64,000 nucleotides of DNA from Verrucomicrobiota bacterium (GTDB taxonomy: Bacteria > Auribacterota > JABMQX01 > JAFGEW01), in the NCBI GenBank assembly GCA_016931415.1, contig JAFGEW010000132.1, positions 62,001 through 126,000 on the forward strand, written 5' to 3'. Position numbers and translations under genes: made by a program. The notes under the pieces are model-generated. The model had not been told where the DNA came from, made no database searches, and saw only the letters and a list, made by a program, of their open reading frames with translations. Positions 26,464-34,998 of the stretch are shown here, in pieces (position 1 is the first letter of the stretch; each line of letters starts with the position of its first letter).

Positions 26464-27257
26464 GCGCGGCCTCCCATCTGCGTCTTCTCCTGCTTCATCA
26501 CACGCGGCACTCCAACGACCTCCGCAGCCGGAACACGGCGCGCGGCGGAATCGCCGTCCGGTGCAACGCCCTGTTCGGCGTTGGCTTCTCCCGGTGAGCC
26601 GAGACCGTTGCGACGAGGCTGACTGCGCCGCAGGATCACGACGCTCTTCTCATCTTGCCAAAGAAGGTCCAACCCGAATCGACTGCACAGGAACATGAAG
26701 GTCTTCTGATGGTAGAACGATGTATGCGTCTCGTCGTTGGTGTAATGCCACGTAGCGAACTGCTCGAGTGTTGCCCAGCGCTCGGTCATGATCGCCAACA
26801 GCCCGCCAGGCTTCAGCAGGCTGCAGAGCCGCTGGATGTCTTCGCTCGGACGATGAAAGTGCTCGAAGCACTCGGTCGAGAAGATGAAATCGTACGGCGG
26901 TTTCGGGGGAGAGTCTGCGAAGAAGGGATCGTAGTCCTCACACGCGATTCCCTGCTGCTTCACAAGCTGCGAGAGCGTCGGACCCGGGCCGCACCCATAG
27001 TCCAAGCCTCGCATCGTGCTGTCCAGGTAGGGAAGCATCGGATGCAGGACGCGGTTCAAGAACCTGACATAGCCCTCGTTGTCGACGCTGTTCTGGTGCG
27101 TTGCGTAGCGTGCCTTCTCTTTCTCGAGGGATACATGATGGCGCGCGTCCACGAAGATCAGTGCGCAGTTGTGGCAGAGATGATACCGGCGGTCATCCGC
27201 ACCATGAACGCCTTCCGTGTGGCCGGAGGCCAAGCACAATGGACACGTGATGAGCAT
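26460..27257 (-). CDS. Zinc-ribbon class I SAM methyltransferase with an acquired tail
   Basis: A 265-aa protein. The N-terminal zinc ribbon CPLC...CHNC (residues 5-31) is followed by a methyltransferase core (GLDYGCGPGPTLSQLVKQQG, FIFSTECFEHFHRPSEDIQR, LLKPGGLLAIMTERW). The core ends near residue 215 (KSVVILRRS). The last ~50 residues are low-complexity and finish in MKQEKTQMGGRA, nearly the same peptide found in the tail of the ABC ATPase, so the C terminus looks like read-through into the old ATPase-permease junction. Target unknown. Confidence 0.8.
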   Translation of the reverse strand: MLITCPLCLASGHTEGVHGADDRRYHLCHNCALIFVDARHHVSLEKEKARYATHQNSVDNEGYVRFLNRVLHPMLPYLDSTMRGLDYGCGPGPTLSQLVKQQGIACEDYDPFFADSPPKPPYDFIFSTECFEHFHRPSEDIQRLCSLLKPGGLLAIMTERWATLEQFATWHYTNDETHTSFYHQKTFMFLCSRFGLDLLWQDEKSVVILRRSQPRRNGLGSPGEANAEQGVAPDGDSAARRVPAAEVVGVPRVMKQEKTQMGGRA

Positions 27258-27536
27258 GTTCCTGTCCCTACCCTGCCATTCGAGGACCGGCCGCAGGGCC
27301 TGTCGCGTCTGGGCATAACCGGTTGAGGGTATCCGTGCAACTCTTCGTCACCGAGGATATGGAGAAGCTCAGCCCCAAGGCGATGCTTGGCGGTCTCGGA
27401 GGGTACGGCCACATGTTGCTGGGATATACGCTCAAAGACGCGACCCGGGCCTTCGTGCGCCGCCTCCCATCTTTGCCTTCTTCATGTCCTGGGCATTACA
27501 CGAAACCAGAGCCTGGAACCGGCATGATTGCGAGAC

Positions 27537-28571
27537 TCACTCTAGCCGCTTACGTCGCTTCGCAGACACTTGCTTTGCCAGTTGCCGCATATCCTCAACA
27601 ACATCGGCCTCGTCGACAATCTCCATACCCAGGAGCGTTTCAATTACGTCTTCAAGTGTGACGATGCCCACGCCGCCGCCATACTCGTCGACTGCCAGAA
27701 ACAGGTGCTCACGCCGGTGAACGAACTCCTTCAGGATGGCTGGCAATGTGGCCAGTTCCGGTACGGCGTGCAGGGGACGTGCCAACTCCCCAAGGGTTGC
27801 CTCAGTCTTTCCTTCACAGTGGGCCCGGAAGAGGTCCAGCCGATGGACGACTCCTTTCGGATCGTCAAGCGATGTGCCAACGATGGGAATCCGGGAGAAG
27901 CGAGGCGGCCCGCCACGGGTAATCTCCCCCACCGTCTGATCCGCCCGGAGGGCGAACACAACAGTCCGAGGGGTCATAATATCCTCGACAGTGACCTCAC
28001 GGAATGCGATGAGATTGCGTAGGAGTGACGCTTCCGTGTGATCGATGGCGCCCTCTGCCAGCGCCATGTGGGCGAGGCTGCGAATCTCGTCGCGGCTCAA
28101 CCGTGGGACAGCCTGCTTTCGACCTGACAAGAGTAAGGAGATCCAGTTGCACGCCGCTACGACTGGCCTCAGGATGATAATCATCCCCTGAATAGTCCCC
28201 GCAGCGAACGGGGCAAGTCTCTTGGCATGTACCGCCCCAAGGGTTTTGGGGATAATCTCTGAGAAAACCAGGATGAGCAGAGTCACGACAACGCTGACCA
28301 CGCCAACCCAAGCGTCACTCCATATGATCGCCGCTTCCGCGCCAACGCCGGCGGCCCCCAATGTATGCGCGAATGTGTTCAGCGTGAGAATTGCGGCTAG
28401 TGGCTGGTCAATATCCTCTTTCATGCGCTGCAGCCGCTTCCCCGAGGCATTGTTCTGCTCAACCATGACCGCAACATGTGAACGCGGAACACTGAGCAGC
28501 ACAGCTTCCATGAGTGAGCAAAGAAAGGATATGACGAGCGCGAGCAGCAAATACATCATCAGTAGGATCAT
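27537..28571 (-). CDS. CNNM/CorC-type membrane protein (DUF21 plus CBS pair)
   Basis: A 344-aa protein whose ATG at 28571 overlaps the ATPase stop (ATGA). Residues 1-170 form a DUF21 transmembrane domain (LVISFLCSLMEAVLLSVPRS, ILTLNTFAHTLGAAGVGAEA, SEIIPKTLGAVHAKRLAPF). Then come DEIRSLAHMALAEGAIDHTE and a CBS pair starting at VEDIMTPRTVVFALRADQTV. There is no clear CorC_HlyC domain after the CBS pair. The family is implicated in Mg2+ or cation efflux. Its placement between an exporter ATPase and permease is odd. Confidence 0.88.
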   Translation of the reverse strand: MILLMMYLLLALVISFLCSLMEAVLLSVPRSHVAVMVEQNNASGKRLQRMKEDIDQPLAAILTLNTFAHTLGAAGVGAEAAIIWSDAWVGVVSVVVTLLILVFSEIIPKTLGAVHAKRLAPFAAGTIQGMIIILRPVVAACNWISLLLSGRKQAVPRLSRDEIRSLAHMALAEGAIDHTEASLLRNLIAFREVTVEDIMTPRTVVFALRADQTVGEITRGGPPRFSRIPIVGTSLDDPKGVVHRLDLFRAHCEGKTEATLGELARPLHAVPELATLPAILKEFVHRREHLFLAVDEYGGGVGIVTLEDVIETLLGMEIVDEADVVEDMRQLAKQVSAKRRKRLE

Positions 28572-29602
28572 GCGCGAGGCCCTCTTGCTGATGTGATAGG
28601 TTCGGACCGCAATCTGCGTGCGTCGGCTCCCGTTTTCTCTTTCTCCTGCTTCATCGCGCCGGCCTCGATGCCCGTGATGTGGACGAAAACCTCCTCGAGC
28701 GAAGGGCGAATCTTGCGCGCCTCGGACACCTCCGCGCCATGGTCCTCCAGGAATCGCACTACTGGGCCGACCCGAACGGGTGAGAAGGACTCCAGACGGA
28801 TGGCGCTGTCGGAAGTCGCCTTGCACTGCAGATGCGGGAACTCGGCCACGATCGCCTCGCACAGCCTGGCCGCGCCGTCGGGAACGGTGAACTGCATGAC
28901 ATGACGGCCTTCCGTTTGCCGCATGAGGTCCTCGACGGTGTCGGTGCGGACAATCCGGCCCTTGACGATGAAGGCGATGCGCCCGCACAGCCGCTCGGCT
29001 TCCTCGATGTAGTGCGTGGTCAGGAAGATCGTTGTCGCGCCGGCGTTCAGGTCAGCGATCAGTTGCCGGATCTGGCGCGCGCTGGCGACATCTATGCCGG
29101 TGGTCGGCTCGTCGAGGAACAGGATGGCCGGCGCGTGGATGATGCCCGCCGCGATGGTGAGCTTGCGCTTCATGCCCCTGGAGTAGCCGGCGAATTTCCG
29201 GCCGGCCGCGTCGGCCAGGCCGAAGCGGTCGAGCAACTCGCGCGCCCGCGCTTCGCGCTCGCGCTTGCCCATGCCGTATAGCGAGCCGCAGAAGCAGAGG
29301 TTCGCGAAGCCCGACAGCTCGGGATACAGGTTGCTCTCGTCGGGCACAACGCCCATGAGGTGCTGGGCGGCTTTGGGGTTCTTCGAGCAGTCGATGCCCG
29401 CAATGCGAATCGTGCCGGCATCCGGCCGCGCCAGACCGGTGAGCATGTTGATCGTCGTGGTCTTGCCCGCGCCGTTTGGGCCGAGGAAGCCGAACAGCTC
29501 TCCCTCGCGCACGCCGAAATCGACGCCCGCAACGGCCCGCACCTCGCCGAAGCGCTTGGCGAGACCGTGTACGTCAATGGCAAGACGGCCCTCATCCATC
29601 AT
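28568..29602 (-). CDS. ABC-2 exporter ATPase
   Basis: A 344-aa ATPase of the DRA/CcmA-like exporter class. Walker A GPNGAGKTTTINML (near residue 40), signature YSRGMKRKLTIAAGI, Walker B AILFLDEPTTGID and switch His TTHYIEEAERL are all intact. After FVHITGIEAG the C terminus reads MKQEKEKTGADARR and then an Arg-rich tail, which does not look like a native ATPase end. The start overlaps the DsrE-like gene by 4 bp. It presumably partners with the permease at 25726-26463. Confidence 0.92.
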   Translation of the reverse strand: MMDEGRLAIDVHGLAKRFGEVRAVAGVDFGVREGELFGFLGPNGAGKTTTINMLTGLARPDAGTIRIAGIDCSKNPKAAQHLMGVVPDESNLYPELSGFANLCFCGSLYGMGKREREARARELLDRFGLADAAGRKFAGYSRGMKRKLTIAAGIIHAPAILFLDEPTTGIDVASARQIRQLIADLNAGATTIFLTTHYIEEAERLCGRIAFIVKGRIVRTDTVEDLMRQTEGRHVMQFTVPDGAARLCEAIVAEFPHLQCKATSDSAIRLESFSPVRVGPVVRFLEDHGAEVSEARKIRPSLEEVFVHITGIEAGAMKQEKEKTGADARRLRSEPITSARGPRA

Positions 29603-29919
29603 ACGGTGATGACCTTATCGGAATCGCGTACGAGCTCGTACTGATCCTTGAGCGTCGACAGCGGACAGACCTCCGAGCCCTCCGAGTTGCGCAGCTTCAG
29701 GCAGGCTCCGCATGCGAGGAACTCGCCGCCGGCGTCGAGGACTTTCTGCGCCTGGTCCTTGACGTTGAACTTGGAGTCCTGGATCCTGTCTATCTCAACG
29801 CCTTTGCCGGAAAGGAAGACGCGCACTTGGTCGCCCTGTTCCAGGCTGTAGAGCGCCAGACGCAACGCGTTGAAGACAGTCTCCGGATCGGTCTGCGTGA
29901 TGATCATGCCGAGCTTCAT
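29599..29919 (-). CDS. DsrE/DsrF-like sulfur-relay protein
   Basis: A 106-aa DsrE-family protein: MKLGMIITQTDPETVFNALR, ALYSLEQGDQVRVFLSGKGV and the Cys segment FLACGACLKLRN, where a conserved Cys can carry persulfide. Members move sulfur between enzymes or act as small thiol proteins. Start ATG at 29919; the stop overlaps the ATPase start by 4 bp. It lies in an ArsR-headed operon with a Cys-rich peptide, so thiol or metal stress is the likely context. Confidence 0.85.
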   Translation of the reverse strand: MKLGMIITQTDPETVFNALRLALYSLEQGDQVRVFLSGKGVEIDRIQDSKFNVKDQAQKVLDAGGEFLACGACLKLRNSEGSEVCPLSTLKDQYELVRDSDKVITV

Positions 29920-30135
29920 TTAGCTTGTTCCTTCTGAATGCCGGTTGGTGTGTGGATGGATCCTGGTATCGCCGTGGTACCTGCCGATGTGTTCGGGCGC
30001 GCAATCCTCGGGCATACGCTTCGGGTTGTCCGGCTTACGACAGCGCTGCTTCCTTTCATGGCAGCAGGTTATCTCGATGCCTCTTGCGTGTTCGGGCAGG
30101 TCGCCCGCATGCGGTTTATCATCGTATCCTCCACC

Positions 30136-30519
30136 TTACGCCGCCCTGCAACGGTTCTGCCGTTGCAGCATAAGACTGATCACCACGACCTGGGCGACGG
30201 CGATGGCCTCGAAGGTGAAGAAGGCGATCAGGTGCCCGTGAACAACGCCGTCCCAGCCGAGGACGCTGAACATGACGACAGGCGTGAGCGGGATCATGAT
30301 CGCCGGCACGACAAGGGCCGCAACGTACAGCGGCTTCGAACTGCGCAGCACGGCCGGTGTCAGGAACGCCAACGCCAGCGCGCCGCAGATCGTCTCGGAC
30401 ACAATCGCTCTCGGCGCGCAGACAAGGTCGAGACGCAGGTAGACGAACATCACCAGCGGGGCCGCCAGCGCGATCGCCAGGTAGATCAGGTAGGGGTTCG
30501 TATTCGAGCTTGGCCTCAT
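30136..30519 (-). CDS. Small four-helix membrane protein
   Basis: A 127-aa protein starting MRPSSNTNPYLIYLAIALAA, with four hydrophobic segments (to about residue 120) and a short basic end. Its start overlaps the Cys-rich peptide gene in an ATGA junction. I do not recognise the family. A 216-bp gap without a visible gene separates it from the DsrE-like gene. Confidence 0.65.
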   Translation of the reverse strand: MRPSSNTNPYLIYLAIALAAPLVMFVYLRLDLVCAPRAIVSETICGALALAFLTPAVLRSSKPLYVAALVVPAIMIPLTPVVMFSVLGWDGVVHGHLIAFFTFEAIAVAQVVVISLMLQRQNRCRAA

Positions 30520-30698
30520 TGGCAGCACCCGGAGCCGGATGCTCCACAGCAGCCGTGCTGATCGTCCTTGCGCTTGACGGGCCCGCACGGGTGGCCTTCA
30601 ACGTCGCCGTGGCACTCCTTGATCTGCTCGGGCGAGCATTTTCCCGCCTTGTTCGTTTTCTTGTCGGGTCGCGTGCAGCCTTCGTTCTTTCCGCACAT
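30516..30698 (-). CDS. Cys-rich 60-aa peptide, probably metal-binding
   Basis: A 60-aa peptide with nine cysteines and conserved-looking blocks CGKNEGCTRPDKK, CSPEQIKECHGDVEGHPC and a terminal double CC. It sits 29 bp downstream of an ArsR-family regulator and overlaps the next gene by 4 bp, so it is very likely translated. The Cys/His density suggests metal chelation or delivery, perhaps of the metal sensed by the regulator. This is inference; no characterised homologue comes to mind. Confidence 0.65.
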   Translation of the reverse strand: MCGKNEGCTRPDKKTNKAGKCSPEQIKECHGDVEGHPCGPVKRKDDQHGCCGASGSGCCQ

Positions 30699-30727
30699 GT
30701 CTGTTTCTCCCTCGTTCCGAGTGTGTG

Positions 30728-31003
30728 TTATTCACCTGCGGTGTCGAACAGCTTGGCGATGGAGCCGGCGTACCGACCCAGCGCGTCGCGGTTGACCGTG
30801 TAGTGTATCCAGTAACCGTGCTTTTCGGCCTCGACAAGACCGGCCTCCTTGAGGATGCGCAGATGCTGCGAGACAGCGGACTGGGTGATCTTGAGCTTGG
30901 CCGTGATGGCGTTGACGCACAGGGAGCGGTCTTTGAGGAGCCGGAAGATCTTGAGCCTCGGCTCGGACGACAACGCTTTGAGAACCTTGACCAAGGCCGC
31001 CAT
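30728..31003 (-). CDS. ArsR/SmtB-family metalloregulator
   Basis: A 91-aa winged-helix repressor. MAALVKVLKALSSEPRLKIF is the N-terminal helix, SLCVNAITAKL places a Cys at the alpha3 position used by ArsR/CadC sensors, and ITQSAVSQHLRILKEAGLVE is the recognition helix, followed by the wing (HGYWIHYTVN). I chose the ATG at 31003 because GGAG precedes it by 9 nt; the ATG at 31018 has no ribosome site and lies against a dyad likely to be the operator. It probably represses the operon running down to about 25.7 kb in response to a metal or metalloid. Confidence 0.9.
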   Translation of the reverse strand: MAALVKVLKALSSEPRLKIFRLLKDRSLCVNAITAKLKITQSAVSQHLRILKEAGLVEAEKHGYWIHYTVNRDALGRYAGSIAKLFDTAGE

Positions 31004-31017
31004 CGGATCGCACTCCA

Positions 31018-31039
31018 TTAGTATGTTAGACCTTACTAA
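31018..31039 (-). promoter_or_regulatory. Probable ArsR operator
   Basis: A perfect dyad, TTAGTA-N10-TACTAA, centred just upstream of the chosen regulator start. Its AT-rich arms stand out from the GC-rich surroundings and resemble ArsR/SmtB operators in size. It would block transcription of the regulator operon when bound. Confidence 0.6.
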
Positions 31040-31252
31040 TACATCTCGACCCAGCCGTCAAGGTTTTTTCCGTGGTTTTCCGCGCGGCGGGACACACGAA
31101 GGCCCAACACCCGGAGACTCAGACACCCCACAAATGGATGCAGCCGGGCAGGCCGAAGCCCGCCTGGCCAGGTGATAGCACCTCATCGCCACACGAGAAA
31201 GCGCCGATGTGACATGGACCCGCTCTGCGGAAGACTCACCGAGGCTCGGTCA

Positions 31253-32194
31253 TCAGGGGATGGCTCGGCGAGACACACCGGACTCGCTTGTCCATAGCGG
31301 TCTGCTGAAGTCATACTCCCGTTCCATGCACGAGAACCCGCTGTTCGCATACAAGCTCTTCGCCGCCGCATTGGAATCGCTTGTACTCGCCATGACCCAC
31401 TTCGCTCCGCGTTCCCGAAGACGGCACAGGCACTCGTGTATGAGCGCCCTGCCGATGCCCTTGCGTCGGAAGGCAGGCAATACCGCGAGGGGTTCGATCT
31501 CGGCCGACCGATTCTTCTGATCAAACCAACATAGAGCAAGGCCGGCAAGCTCACCACCGGGGGCGACGGCAACCAGATCGAGTTCTTGGCTATAAAGAGG
31601 GAACTGCCGCAACCGCCTGTAGGCCTCTCCAGTGTATGCCGCGTTGAGTGTGTGTTGATGTCGTCCCACGCGCGCGTTGACATCCTTCCCGTCCGCGCGG
31701 CGGATCGAGAAGCCCTCTGGCAAAGGCGGTGCAGGCAGCGGATCTCCAAGCGCACGCACCATTTGGACATAGACCCCGACATCACGGCTGAACCCCAGAG
31801 CCTCGAGGTCAGCGACGCGAGAAGACTCCAGGCCATAGGTGCTCGTGAGCAGAGTGTCCTGAGCCCCTTCCTTCGCGCGGCCTTGCAGCTCGCCTATGGT
31901 CCACAGCCACATCTTGCGCTCGAGACCGCACATCTCAGGGTCGACCTGCAGGTCGACAGCGTAGCCTGCATTGAAGCGGTAGATCATGGCCAGTCCAACC
32001 ACCGCACCATCATGACGTTCCCACAGTATGATGTTCTCTTGAGCAACAAATGCCGGGTCCCTTAGCATTCGCCACGCCAGATCCCCAACATGGTACCCCA
32101 CGGGGCGAACTCGTTGGAGACCCACGCGCTGCACCAACTGAACCATCAGCGGTAGGTCCTCGCAGCCCCTGTACATCCGGGGTGTCGCAGTCAT
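31253..32194 (-). CDS. Tandem GNAT acetyltransferase
   Basis: A 313-aa protein with two GNAT-like halves: an N-terminal degenerate one (residues ~1-150, VVGLAMIYRFNAGYAVDLQV) and a C-terminal one with the acetyl-CoA loop (LAVLPAFRRKGIGRALIHEC, about residues 238-257, the R-x-x-G-I-G pyrophosphate motif) followed by STSDSNAAAKSLYANSGFSC. Substrate unknown. A ~90-bp element at 32271-32362, lying upstream on the same strand, is related to one before the next gene. Confidence 0.85.
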   Translation of the reverse strand: MTATPRMYRGCEDLPLMVQLVQRVGLQRVRPVGYHVGDLAWRMLRDPAFVAQENIILWERHDGAVVGLAMIYRFNAGYAVDLQVDPEMCGLERKMWLWTIGELQGRAKEGAQDTLLTSTYGLESSRVADLEALGFSRDVGVYVQMVRALGDPLPAPPLPEGFSIRRADGKDVNARVGRHQHTLNAAYTGEAYRRLRQFPLYSQELDLVAVAPGGELAGLALCWFDQKNRSAEIEPLAVLPAFRRKGIGRALIHECLCRLRERGAKWVMASTSDSNAAAKSLYANSGFSCMEREYDFSRPLWTSESGVSRRAIP

Positions 32195-32270
32195 CGGAGT
32201 CCCTGACTAGGTGTAGACGCCGGTTCAGATCATATCGCTGGGCACCCAGGGACCGCAGCGTCCGGAGCCC

Positions 32271-32362
32271 GTGCAGTCAGGCAGAAAAGGAGGTCTTCTG
32301 CTTCTTCTTCGAGGAGGGTGGACACGGCCCTTTCCACAGGCCAGGCGGCGCCCCTCAGCGCC
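32271..32362 (-). promoter_or_regulatory. Diverged upstream element, copy A
   Basis: About 90 bp matching 33978-34070 at roughly 70 percent by eye, including GGCAGAAAAGGAGGT and a terminal CAGGC-x-GGCGGCG hairpin-like block. On the minus strand it lies upstream of the acetyltransferase gene at 32194. It could be a shared leader RNA, a promoter block or an old insertion scar. Confidence 0.5.
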
Positions 32363-32574
32363 GGGAACGGGATCGCACGACAGCTGCACCGTGTCAAGGG
32401 TTTCCTGTCAGCCCGAATCGACGGACAGAAGACCACGGTCGATTGGAAGGCAGTCATCCGATGGGTGCCCGAAGCAGCACGGGCGTCCCGCCGTGTCTCC
32501 CCGGCACGGCTGCGACGAAAACGGGCAAGATGCCCGTGCCACAATGCTCATGCGCCGACTTGGCTGTCACACAA

Positions 32575-32606
32575 CGAGGGCGGGCCGGAGCCCGCCCTCG
32601 CATGCG
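32575..32606. repeat. Hairpin repeat
   Basis: GGCGGGCCGGAGCCCGCC inside a longer palindrome flanked by GAG/CTC. A weaker relative, GGCAGGCCGAAGCCCGCC, is at 31146-31163. A second hairpin, ACGGGCAAGATGCCCGT, lies nearby at 32520-32536. The 32195-32624 stretch holds only these structures and the upstream element. Confidence 0.6.
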
Positions 32607-32624
32607 TGGTGACGATGTGGCCGT

Positions 32625-33947
32625 TTATCTCGATCCGGCAAGTGCCTTCTCCATCGCGTCAGCCGCCGCGATCAAGACGTCCTGAACGGGACGTAGAATG
32701 CCATCGGCGTGCTGAATCTGTTTCTGGAGATCGCCCATCATGGCGTGATAGCCGACTCCCCTGTCCCACGTCGTGAACGGGCGGAGGAGGCGCTCGATGG
32801 TGTCGTAGCTGCCGGCGGCGGCGTGGAGGTGGGCCGCTCTCTCGGGCGGCAGATCGGACGCCCAGCGCCGGAGCGCGCTGGACGCGGCAGCGGCGCCCTC
32901 ACAGACGCTGGTGGCGCTGTCGCGGGCGCAGCTCCACCCGCGCGCACGGTCCGGGTTGGGGGCTGACTCGACGCACGCCGCACAGAACGGGACATGGTGC
33001 ATCTTGTCGATCCAGGCATCGACGCCGGCCGCGCCGTAGACCATCCGGTCGCTCGACTCGAAGGGCGGGCGATCACCCCGAATGCGGTGGACGGCCCGCT
33101 CGATGGCCGCCCGCGCGGCCTCGGTGTCGCTGAGCTCCACCTCGTTCGGTGACAGCGCCCAGCAGCGCTCCGTCTCGACGAGGACGTTGTCGCGCCGGCC
33201 GTTGAGCGTGGCGCCGAGGATCAGGCCATCAGCACGGGCTTCCTCGACGATTCCCGGCCACATCCACGACACGAACGGGCCGCCCTCGGGTGAAGCCCAG
33301 GCGTACTCGACGATGACGACGCATCCCCGTTCCATGGCGTCGCGGAAGATGTCGGCGCATCCAGTGAGGTGCTTCTCCCTGAACCGCTGCGGCTCGTCTA
33401 CGGGACTGACATCGGTCGACGGCAACTCCAGCTCCTCACAGTGCACGCCGAAGCGCCCGGCGAGGATATCAAGCCCGTGTGCCCGCCCACGCTGATGCCA
33501 GAAGGAGGGACACAGCTCCGGCAGGAAGAAGGCGGGCGCGAAGGGATTGGTCGACAGTGCAACCACCTCATCGTACGGCGCGTCTCGACCGAGTCGCTTC
33601 GCGGCGGCCGCGAAAATGAGCGAGAACGCGTCGTCCGAGTGGCCGTTGCCGACGAGCGCGGTCTCCACGTTTCGCTTCGACGCGGCCGCGTCGCCCGCGA
33701 CGGACTCGACTTGCTGCTTCAGCGCCTCCCAGTTCCTGAAGCCGTACTCCATCGCGAGAGCGAACTGCACCTCCTTGAGGGTGAACGGCGCGGCGAGGAC
33801 CTCCTCGTTGGTCGCGTTCGCGAAGCGGTGGAGTCGGCGCAGCGTGCTGCAGACCAAAGGATCTCGGTCTCTGTGGCCTTTGAGGAGCCGCTTCGCCTGC
33901 TTCTTGAGGTGCTCGAGGTTGGGACGTTCGGGCAGCGGGGAAACCAT
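32625..33947 (-). CDS. VSPLPERP-type N-terminal domain protein of unknown function
   Basis: A 440-aa protein. The start at 33947 begins MVSPLPERPNLEHLKKQAKR, a helical module (to about residue 90, ending YGFRNWEALKQQVES) that usually precedes ankyrin repeats in other bacteria. No ankyrin repeats follow here. Instead residues ~110-280 form an unrecognised globular domain (ALVGNGHSDDAFSLIFAAAA, CVVIVEYAWASPEGGPFVSW) with several Cys and Trp residues, and the C terminus is helical. An earlier in-frame ATG at 34106 would extend into the upstream element and is unlikely. Confidence 0.7.
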   Translation of the reverse strand: MVSPLPERPNLEHLKKQAKRLLKGHRDRDPLVCSTLRRLHRFANATNEEVLAAPFTLKEVQFALAMEYGFRNWEALKQQVESVAGDAAASKRNVETALVGNGHSDDAFSLIFAAAAKRLGRDAPYDEVVALSTNPFAPAFFLPELCPSFWHQRGRAHGLDILAGRFGVHCEELELPSTDVSPVDEPQRFREKHLTGCADIFRDAMERGCVVIVEYAWASPEGGPFVSWMWPGIVEEARADGLILGATLNGRRDNVLVETERCWALSPNEVELSDTEAARAAIERAVHRIRGDRPPFESSDRMVYGAAGVDAWIDKMHHVPFCAACVESAPNPDRARGWSCARDSATSVCEGAAAASSALRRWASDLPPERAAHLHAAAGSYDTIERLLRPFTTWDRGVGYHAMMGDLQKQIQHADGILRPVQDVLIAAADAMEKALAGSR

Positions 33948-33977
33948 GATCCACCTTCCTTTCCGTTCGCGCCCGGG

Positions 33978-34070
33978 GCCTGCACTCTCGGGCAGAAAAG
34001 AAGGTTTCTTTCGTCTGCTCTTGAAGGTGGGTTGAACCCTTGCCGCAGGCCGGGCGGCGTCCCTCAACGC
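33978..34070 (-). promoter_or_regulatory. Diverged upstream element, copy B
   Basis: Related to 32271-32362. It lies about 30 bp before the start of the gene at 33947 on the minus strand. Shared blocks are GGCAGAAAAGAAGGTTTCTT-like sequence and GCAGGCCGGGCGGCGTCCCT. A shared position upstream of two minus-strand genes favours a regulatory or leader role over chance. Confidence 0.5.
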
Positions 34071-34128
34071 CACAAAGATAATGGCACATGCTCGTGCCGT
34101 GGTCAAGGCGTTTTGTCACGTACTAGGG

Positions 34129-34998
34129 CTACACGGCGAACACGTCGTCGGCAGCGTCGAGATGCGAGGCGAGGGCGAGGGCTGTGATCGGGTTGGCGGC
34201 GAAGGGCGGAAGGCCGAGACGCTCGATGACGTCGGCCGTGCGCCGGGTGAGATCGAGGTCGGGCGCGGCGGCTTGGCTGGCGCGGACGGCGCGGTGGACC
34301 TTGCCGACGTAGGCAGTGGCGGCGTTGACACGCTCGGCGATCCGGTCGCGCGTGATGGGCGCGTCGTCGAGCGAGGAGAGCAGCAGGTCAACGCCCACGA
34401 AGCGGCGGAGGCGCTGGAGGGAGCGGACGGTGTCGGCGGCGTCGGTGTAGGTGGGCATCGAGCCGGACTCGACGAGGGCGTCGCCCGTGATGAGCACGCG
34501 GCCGGCCTCGTGCAGCAGGGCGATGTGGCCGGGCGAGTGGCCGGGGGTGTGGATGACGCGCAGGGTCTGGCCGGCGCCGAGGTCGATGCGCGCGCCATCG
34601 TCGAGCACGTCGTCGACGGGCACGCCGCCCTCGACGAGCTCGTGGAAGCCGGGCACGGGGCGCCGGCGAGCCTGGAGCTCGACGTCCTCGATCCACGGCT
34701 GGTCGGCGGCGTGGGCCGCGAACCGGCATCCGGTCGCCGCGCGCATGGACTGCGCCGAGCCGATGTGGTCCGGGTGCGCGTGCGTGAACGCGCAGACGGC
34801 TACCTCGTCCGGCCGCCGGCCGATCCGGGCAAGAAACTCCCCTACCCGCGCCCACGAGCCGGCCACCCCGGCATCGACGATGCCGACACGGTCGCCGAGC
34901 ACGACGTAGATCCACGTGAAGCGCTCGAGCCAACGGCCACCCGGCAGCGGGATCGAAAACGGTACGCGGATGGCGTGGATGTGATCGGTGATCTCCAT
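34129..34998 (-). CDS. MBL-fold metallohydrolase
   Basis: A 289-aa metallo-beta-lactamase-fold hydrolase. The ATG at 34998 with GAGGT just upstream is the start. Zinc ligands: THAHPDHIGSAQ (HxHxDH, near residue 70), TPGHSPGHIALL and the bridging Asp in VLITGDALVESGS. The C-terminal ~90 residues are helical and probably shape the active site. Substrate unknown; glyoxalase II-like, lactonase and nuclease roles all occur with this fold. Confidence 0.92.
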   Translation of the reverse strand: MEITDHIHAIRVPFSIPLPGGRWLERFTWIYVVLGDRVGIVDAGVAGSWARVGEFLARIGRRPDEVAVCAFTHAHPDHIGSAQSMRAATGCRFAAHAADQPWIEDVELQARRRPVPGFHELVEGGVPVDDVLDDGARIDLGAGQTLRVIHTPGHSPGHIALLHEAGRVLITGDALVESGSMPTYTDAADTVRSLQRLRRFVGVDLLLSSLDDAPITRDRIAERVNAATAYVGKVHRAVRASQAAAPDLDLTRRTADVIERLGLPPFAANPITALALASHLDAADDVFAV

